Part shown: positions 14,591 to 18,063 of the stretch, piece by piece | Layout: every line of letters begins with the position of its first letter | Numbering within the stretch: the stretch's first letter is position 1 | DNA from: an uncultured Thermomicrobiales bacterium | GTDB taxonomy: Bacteria > Chloroflexota > Chloroflexia > Thermomicrobiales > UBA6265 | Reading direction: 5' to 3' | Length of the DNA: 18,063 bases | Assembly (NCBI GenBank): GCA_902806375.1 | Contig: CADCWK010000384.1 | Span: forward strand, 1 to 18,063 | The notes under the pieces: generated by a model | Told to the model about the DNA's origin: nothing | The model's database searches: none | What the model saw: the letters and a program-made list of their open reading frames with translations, nothing else | Translations under genes and position numbers: made by a program

Positions 14591-15502
14591 ATGAGTCATT
14601 CACAGCAGGCATCGCGTCCGGAGCCGTCCCGGATCCCTGGGAGCCTGTCGCTGGTCCTGCCGGCGCACAACGAGGAAGCCAACATCGGGATCGTGGTCGA
14701 ACAGGCGCTGGACGTCCTGCCCCGCTTCACGGATACCTTCGAGATCATCGTGGTCGACGACGGCAGCCGCGACGGGACTCGGGCAATCCTGCAGGAGCTG
14801 GCGACGGCTCACCCGGAGGTGAAGCCCGTCCACCATGAGGTCAACCGTGGCTACGGTGGCGCGCTGGTCTCCGGGTTCAACGCGACGAGTTGCGACTTCG
14901 TCATGTTCATGGACAGCGATCGGCAGTTCGACATCAACGATCTTGCCCTGCTGAGCCCATTCATCGGGTCGTTCGATATCGTCGCCGGTTTCCGGCGCGA
15001 GCGAAGCGATCCACTCCACCGTCGCGTGAACGCGGAGGTCTTCAACACGGTCGTCCGGGCACTCTATGGTGTCCATATGCGTGACATCGACTGCGCGTTC
15101 AAGGTCTTCCGGGGCGACATGCTGCGAGCGATCCCGCTGACGTCGAGCGGGGCGTTGATCAACACCGAGATGCAGGCCCGGCTGCGGCGCAAGGGCGCGA
15201 CGCTCCAGCAGGTCGCCGTCAACCATTACCCACGGGTGGCTGGCACCGCCACCGGCGCCAATCTCCGGGTGATCGCCCACGCGATGAGGGAGACCCTCAC
15301 GCTCTGGTGGTCGATGCACCGCTACCGGGGCCGGGGCGAGGAGATCCGGCGGCGCCCGACCGCGATCGCGACCGACACGGTCGGCGCTGTTGGTCACCTC
15401 GGGGCCCGGACGGTATCCCACCTGGCCCATCGCCGGCCGGCTTCCCCGGAACCCGTCCCGGTCCCGGCCGACGATGCGGAGCGTCCGTCCGGAACGCCGT
15501 GA
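14591..15502 (+). CDS. Family 2 glycosyltransferase, dolichol/polyprenol-phosphate mannosyltransferase-like
   Basis: A 303-residue GT-A-fold glycosyltransferase. Near the N terminus is SLVLPAHNEEANIG (about 20-33), then the nucleotide-binding VVDDGSRDGT (54-63). The metal-binding DxD is in FMDSDRQFD, at D108 and D110. RDIDCAFKVFRGDML (164-178) resembles the acceptor-side segment of polyprenyl-phosphate sugar transferases. No membrane helix is seen, so it probably works at the inner face of the membrane on a lipid-phosphate acceptor, using a GDP- or UDP-sugar; neither substrate can be fixed from sequence. The C-terminal 55 residues are basic and then Pro/Ala-rich, and likely disordered. It lies 96 bases after the VanW gene with a palindrome between them, so it may be a separate or attenuated part of that transcript. 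It converges on prmA. Confidence 0.88.
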   Translation: MSHSQQASRPEPSRIPGSLSLVLPAHNEEANIGIVVEQALDVLPRFTDTFEIIVVDDGSRDGTRAILQELATAHPEVKPVHHEVNRGYGGALVSGFNATSCDFVMFMDSDRQFDINDLALLSPFIGSFDIVAGFRRERSDPLHRRVNAEVFNTVVRALYGVHMRDIDCAFKVFRGDMLRAIPLTSSGALINTEMQARLRRKGATLQQVAVNHYPRVAGTATGANLRVIAHAMRETLTLWWSMHRYRGRGEEIRRRPTAIATDTVGAVGHLGARTVSHLAHRRPASPEPVPVPADDAERPSGTP

Positions 15503-15673
15503 TACGGGATCCGGCTGGACGCACCGGTCTCAGACGGATCGTCGCGGCGGCGAACAGGGCTCTCCTCCTCCGAACCCTCGCCGACTCCCGGATCACTCAC
15601 TCGACCTGCGGTCGCGTTCGACGCGCTGGTCCCGGTGGAGGGAGTCCTGAGCCGGACGCGATTTGAAGGATTA

Positions 15674-15738
15674 GCTGAGCGACGAACGGGCAAGGGGACC
15701 GGTGCTATACCGGTCCCCTTGCCCGTTCGTCGCTCAGC
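15674..15738. repeat. Perfect inverted repeat, 30-bp arms with a 5-base loop, between convergent genes
   Basis: The left arm runs from 15674 (GCTGAGCGACGAACG...) to 15703 (...GGACCGGT), the loop is GCTAT (15704-15708), and the right arm (15709-15738) is the exact reverse complement over all 30 bases. It lies 16 bases past the prmA stop codon and 171 bases past the glycosyltransferase stop codon, so any transcript from either side would carry a very stable 30-bp hairpin. There is no T-run after it on either strand; the minus strand continues TAATCCTTCAAAT. The likeliest role is a bidirectional terminator or 3'-end stabiliser and RNase III target. A small dispersed palindromic repeat is the alternative. 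The 15503-15673 stretch beside it shows no credible gene or tRNA. Confidence 0.9.
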
Positions 15739-15754
15739 GCCCGCGAGGGGGGCG

Positions 15755-16684
15755 CTAACTCGCGCGGCGCAGGGTCATGCCGACCCAGTCCTCGATCTGG
15801 TCACGGTCGGTCACCGTGAAGCCGCGTGCAGCGTAGGCTCCTATGACGTCCGCCTCGCGTCCCTCGATGATGCCGGCCAGCACGAGTGTGCCGCCGGGCG
15901 CGACGGCAGTCGTGATCCCGTCGACCAGTTCGATCAGCACGCGGGCGATGATGTTGGCGACCACCAGCGAGTACGTCCCCGGGAACGGCCCGTCGGCCCC
16001 TGCCGTCCCCTCCTCGACCCGAACGGCAACCGTCAGGTCGTTTCGGCCCACGTTCTCCCGGGCGGACCGGACGGCGACCGGCTCGATGTCGTTGGCGTCA
16101 ACAGAGGCCGCTCCGAGCTTCGCCGCCGCGATCGCGAGGACGCCCGAGCCCGTCCCGACGTCGAGCACCGTGTCACCGGGCGTGATCGCCGCTTCCAGGC
16201 CCATCATCGCCAGCCGCGTGGTCGGGTGCGTGCCCGTCCCGAACGCCATCCCCGGATCGAGGATGACGACGACGTCACCGGGGGCTTCCTCATAGTCCCG
16301 CCACGGCGGCCGAACGACGACCTTCCGCCCGACTCGCACCGGCTGGTAGAACGCCTTCCAGGTGTGCGCCCAGTCCTCCTCCGCCCGCCCGGTAATGACG
16401 AGTTCGCCGACGGGTCGGATCTGGTTGAGGTGGAACAGACCGCGCCGGATCTCCTCTAGCTTCGCCGGGTCGGCATCGGCCGCCGCGAGGAACGTCCGGA
16501 TGATGACCGGCCGCGAGGTATCGACGCGGACGTTGTCGCCGTCGCGTTCCTGCAGGTAAGGCTCCTCGATGACGACGCCCTCGTTGAAGCCATAGCGGGC
16601 GAACAGCTCCGAGACCGGCTCGACCGCCTCCATGTGGACCTCGACGGCCAGCTCCAGCCAGTCGTCCGTGGGGGACGTCGTCAT
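15755..16684 (-). CDS. prmA: Ribosomal protein L11 methyltransferase
   Basis: A 309-residue class I SAM-dependent methyltransferase that trimethylates ribosomal protein L11. The N-terminal L11-recognition domain covers about residues 1-100. The linker signature EDWAHTWKAFYQPVRVG follows at 103-119, then DPGMAFGTGTHPTTRLAM (143-160), which is specific for PrmA. The SAM-binding motif is VLDVGTGSGVLAIAAAKLGA (173-192), and the acidic residue of ANDIEP and the NIIARVL motif (244-250) complete the catalytic domain. Length and order match the family. The ATG overlaps the stop of the upstream nucleotidyltransferase (ATGA at 16681-16684), which implies one mRNA and coupled translation, although the functions are not obviously linked. 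It ends 16 bases before the 30-bp-arm hairpin. Confidence 0.95.
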   Translation of the reverse strand: MTTSPTDDWLELAVEVHMEAVEPVSELFARYGFNEGVVIEEPYLQERDGDNVRVDTSRPVIIRTFLAAADADPAKLEEIRRGLFHLNQIRPVGELVITGRAEEDWAHTWKAFYQPVRVGRKVVVRPPWRDYEEAPGDVVVILDPGMAFGTGTHPTTRLAMMGLEAAITPGDTVLDVGTGSGVLAIAAAKLGAASVDANDIEPVAVRSARENVGRNDLTVAVRVEEGTAGADGPFPGTYSLVVANIIARVLIELVDGITTAVAPGGTLVLAGIIEGREADVIGAYAARGFTVTDRDQIEDWVGMTLRRAS

Positions 16685-17661
16685 ACCTCGATGCCGGAGG
16701 TGTCGCCGATGTTCAGCCGGCTGGCAGTCCCGGTGACGCTGGCCCGGCGACCGATCACTGAGTGCTCGATGACCGCCGACGAGATCGACGCTCCGTCCTC
16801 GACGATCGTGTCGCGGACGACGGAGTCCCGGATCTCGACACCCGCGCCGACGCTCGCGTACGGGCCGACGATGCAGCGCTCCAGTACGGCGTCCTCGGCC
16901 ACAGCGCTGGGAGCCAGGATCGTGGCGCTGCCGCGCTGCTCATCGACTGTATCCATCCGGTCGAGCAGATAGCGGTTGGTCTGGAGCAGGACGGTCGGGT
17001 TGCCGCAGTCCTCCCACTCGGTGACGGGGAGGGGGACGATCCGCTTGCCGGCGTCGATCATCAACTGGAAGGCATCGGCGATGTAGTACTCGCCCTTGAT
17101 GCTGATGTCACGCCGGATCTGCTCCTCGATCGCCTCGTAGAGATCGCCCATCCGTTTGACGTAGTAGATGCCGATCACTGCGAGATTGGAGATCGGCTCC
17201 TTCGGCTTCTCGACCAGCCGGACGATCCTGCCGTCCTCGACGACGGCGATCCCCAGCGCGGAGGGGTCCTCGACCGTCTTCGTGAACATCGCGGCGTCGG
17301 CCGACAGCGACGCCAGCGGCGAGAAGTCAGCCTCGAAGATCGCATCGGGGAACAGGATCAAAGCGTCATGGTCGTCGGGGATCAGGTGCCGCGCCCGGAT
17401 GATCGCGTCGCACTGCCCCTTCATCTCGGGCTGCTCGACGAAGGTGGACGGGATCGGCAATGTGGCGCGGGCCCACGCTTCGAGCTGGTCGCCGAGGAAG
17501 CCGGTCACGAACGTGACCTGGGTCGGGTTGTAGGGCAGCAGGCGGTCCATGACGTGGGCGAGCATCGGCTTGCCCGCGACGCTGACCAGCGGCTTCGGCT
17601 TGCTCCAGGTCTGCGGTCGGAGCCTCGTGCCGAATCCAGCGGCGGGAAGAAGAATGTCCAC
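16681..17661 (-). CDS. Sugar-phosphate nucleotidyltransferase with left-handed beta-helix tail (glucose-1-phosphate thymidylyl-/uridylyltransferase-like)
   Basis: A 326-residue protein. The N-terminal nucleotidyltransferase domain (about 1-235) carries the signature DILLPAAGFGTRLRPQTWSK (2-21) followed by PKPLVSVAGKPM. ILFPDAIFE (102-110) supplies the metal-binding aspartate, and GEYYIADAFQLMIDAG (190-205) is a sugar-binding signature of this family. Residues about 247-323 are imperfect hexapeptide repeats of a left-handed beta-helix (e.g. IVGPYASVGAGVEIRDSVV), as in long RmlA-like and GlmU/GDP-mannose pyrophosphorylase-type enzymes. It should join an NTP to a sugar 1-phosphate for envelope glycan synthesis; the exact sugar is unclear. 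The start is GTG at 17659-17661 with GGAGG about 10 bases upstream; the frame is open 25 codons further, but those Arg/Gly-rich codons cover the ribosome site and are not family-like. Its stop overlaps the prmA start. Confidence 0.9.
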   Translation of the reverse strand: MDILLPAAGFGTRLRPQTWSKPKPLVSVAGKPMLAHVMDRLLPYNPTQVTFVTGFLGDQLEAWARATLPIPSTFVEQPEMKGQCDAIIRARHLIPDDHDALILFPDAIFEADFSPLASLSADAAMFTKTVEDPSALGIAVVEDGRIVRLVEKPKEPISNLAVIGIYYVKRMGDLYEAIEEQIRRDISIKGEYYIADAFQLMIDAGKRIVPLPVTEWEDCGNPTVLLQTNRYLLDRMDTVDEQRGSATILAPSAVAEDAVLERCIVGPYASVGAGVEIRDSVVRDTIVEDGASISSAVIEHSVIGRRASVTGTASRLNIGDTSGIEV

Positions 17662-17778
17662 GCGACGGGTCCCTCCATATGGCCAGGGTCGGCCTGCCCG
17701 CGCCCGCCCCACGATGCCGGGCGCTCTCCGCGTCAATCTACCATCCTGCCGACCCCCTGCCGGGTCGACGAGCCACCA

Positions 17779-18063
17779 TCACGCTCGCGTCAGCAGCCGG
17801 ATGTCACTCACCGCGTCCGGGTAGGTACGCGTCAGTGCGTCCCGCTCGCCACGCTCGTACGCTTCGAAGCGAAAACCCGGTGTCATGGTCGTGCCCATGA
17901 GCGCGAACTCTCCTCCGTCCCGGAGCCGGCTCCCCTGCCAGACACCGCCAGGGACCAGGAACTGGACCGCCATGCCATGCAGGAGGTCCTGCCCCAGTGC
18001 CTGCCGGTGGACCATCCCGTCCGGGTAGAGCAGCAGGAGATCCACGGGATTCCCCAGGTAGAA
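17779..18063 (-). CDS. Cupin_5 (DUF985) family protein, C-terminal part (5' end outside window)
   Basis: The last 94 residues of a small single-domain beta-barrel protein of the DUF985/Cupin_5 family. The reading frame is open to the window edge with no plausible start, so the N terminus is missing. Visible family landmarks are FYLGNPVDLLLLYPDG at the edge, LGQDLLHGMAVQFLVPGGVW, and the C-terminal GTTMTPGFRFEAYERGERD with the typical PGF-F pattern. Some members have been proposed to act on sugars or sugar nucleotides, but the biochemical role is generally unknown and I do not assign one. It lies 117 bases upstream of the nucleotidyltransferase gene on the same strand and could be the first gene of that operon. 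Confidence 0.85.
   Translation of the reverse strand, partial: FYLGNPVDLLLLYPDGMVHRQALGQDLLHGMAVQFLVPGGVWQGSRLRDGGEFALMGTTMTPGFRFEAYERGERDALTRTYPDAVSDIRLLTRA

Noticed and set aside
13226..14599. 457-codon reverse open frame opposite the VanW gene
   Set aside because: The VanW domain on the plus strand is unambiguous; the antisense frame has no family features.
15503..15673. Possible tRNA or small RNA gene in the gap after the glycosyltransferase gene
   Set aside because: A GCGTTCGACGC segment looks like a T-arm, but no acceptor stem, anticodon arm or D-arm fits around it on either strand.
1..18063. CRISPR array, transposase, phage gene or toxin-antitoxin system
   Set aside because: No regularly spaced repeats, terminal inverted repeats around a transposase, integrase, or small paired toxin/antitoxin genes were found on either strand.

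Overview
The window is about 18 kb of GC-rich bacterial DNA (by eye well above 60% GC) with tightly packed, ordinary chromosomal genes. I see no insertion sequence, prophage, CRISPR array, tRNA or rRNA. A T-box riboswitch ahead of a tRNA-synthetase operon, FHA proteins, a VanW-domain membrane protein and the Cys-rich type of PheS fit a Gram-positive-like or Chloroflexota (Thermomicrobia-like) genome. That assignment is inference from style; no marker gene here proves it.

Layout. 1-367: C-terminal two thirds of ruvA (+). 399-5369: operon pheS-pheT-hisD (-), preceded by a T-box leader (about 5403-5695) with a UUC phenylalanine specifier, a canonical T-box sequence and an intrinsic terminator. 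5834-7114: enolase (+), divergent from that operon. 7395-8987: gpmI (-), possibly followed by a small overlapping ORF. 9178-10254: NAD-type isocitrate dehydrogenase family gene (+). 10327-11010: rpe (-). 11190-15502: a forward block of two FHA-domain proteins (FhaA-like and FhaB-like), a VanW/peptidoglycan-binding-4 membrane protein and a family 2 glycosyltransferase. 15755-18063: a reverse block of a truncated DUF985 cupin gene, a sugar-phosphate nucleotidyltransferase and prmA, the last two overlapping by ATGA.

How the genes fit together. Three central-carbon genes (eno, gpmI, icd-like) and rpe lie next to each other but on alternating strands, so they are neighbours and not an operon. The phenylalanine operon should be controlled by uncharged tRNA-Phe; hisD (histidine biosynthesis) appears to be carried along under that control. 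The FHA-FHA-VanW-glycosyltransferase block suggests an envelope-related unit that reads Ser/Thr-kinase signals, although no kinase is in the window.

Convergent gene pairs and block ends are marked by strong GC-rich inverted repeats without clear T-tracts. The most striking is a perfect 30-bp-arm hairpin at 15674-15738. I found no clearly novel defence or mobile system. The items most worth a second look are the T-box operon that includes hisD, the 30-bp-arm hairpin, and the FHA/VanW block.
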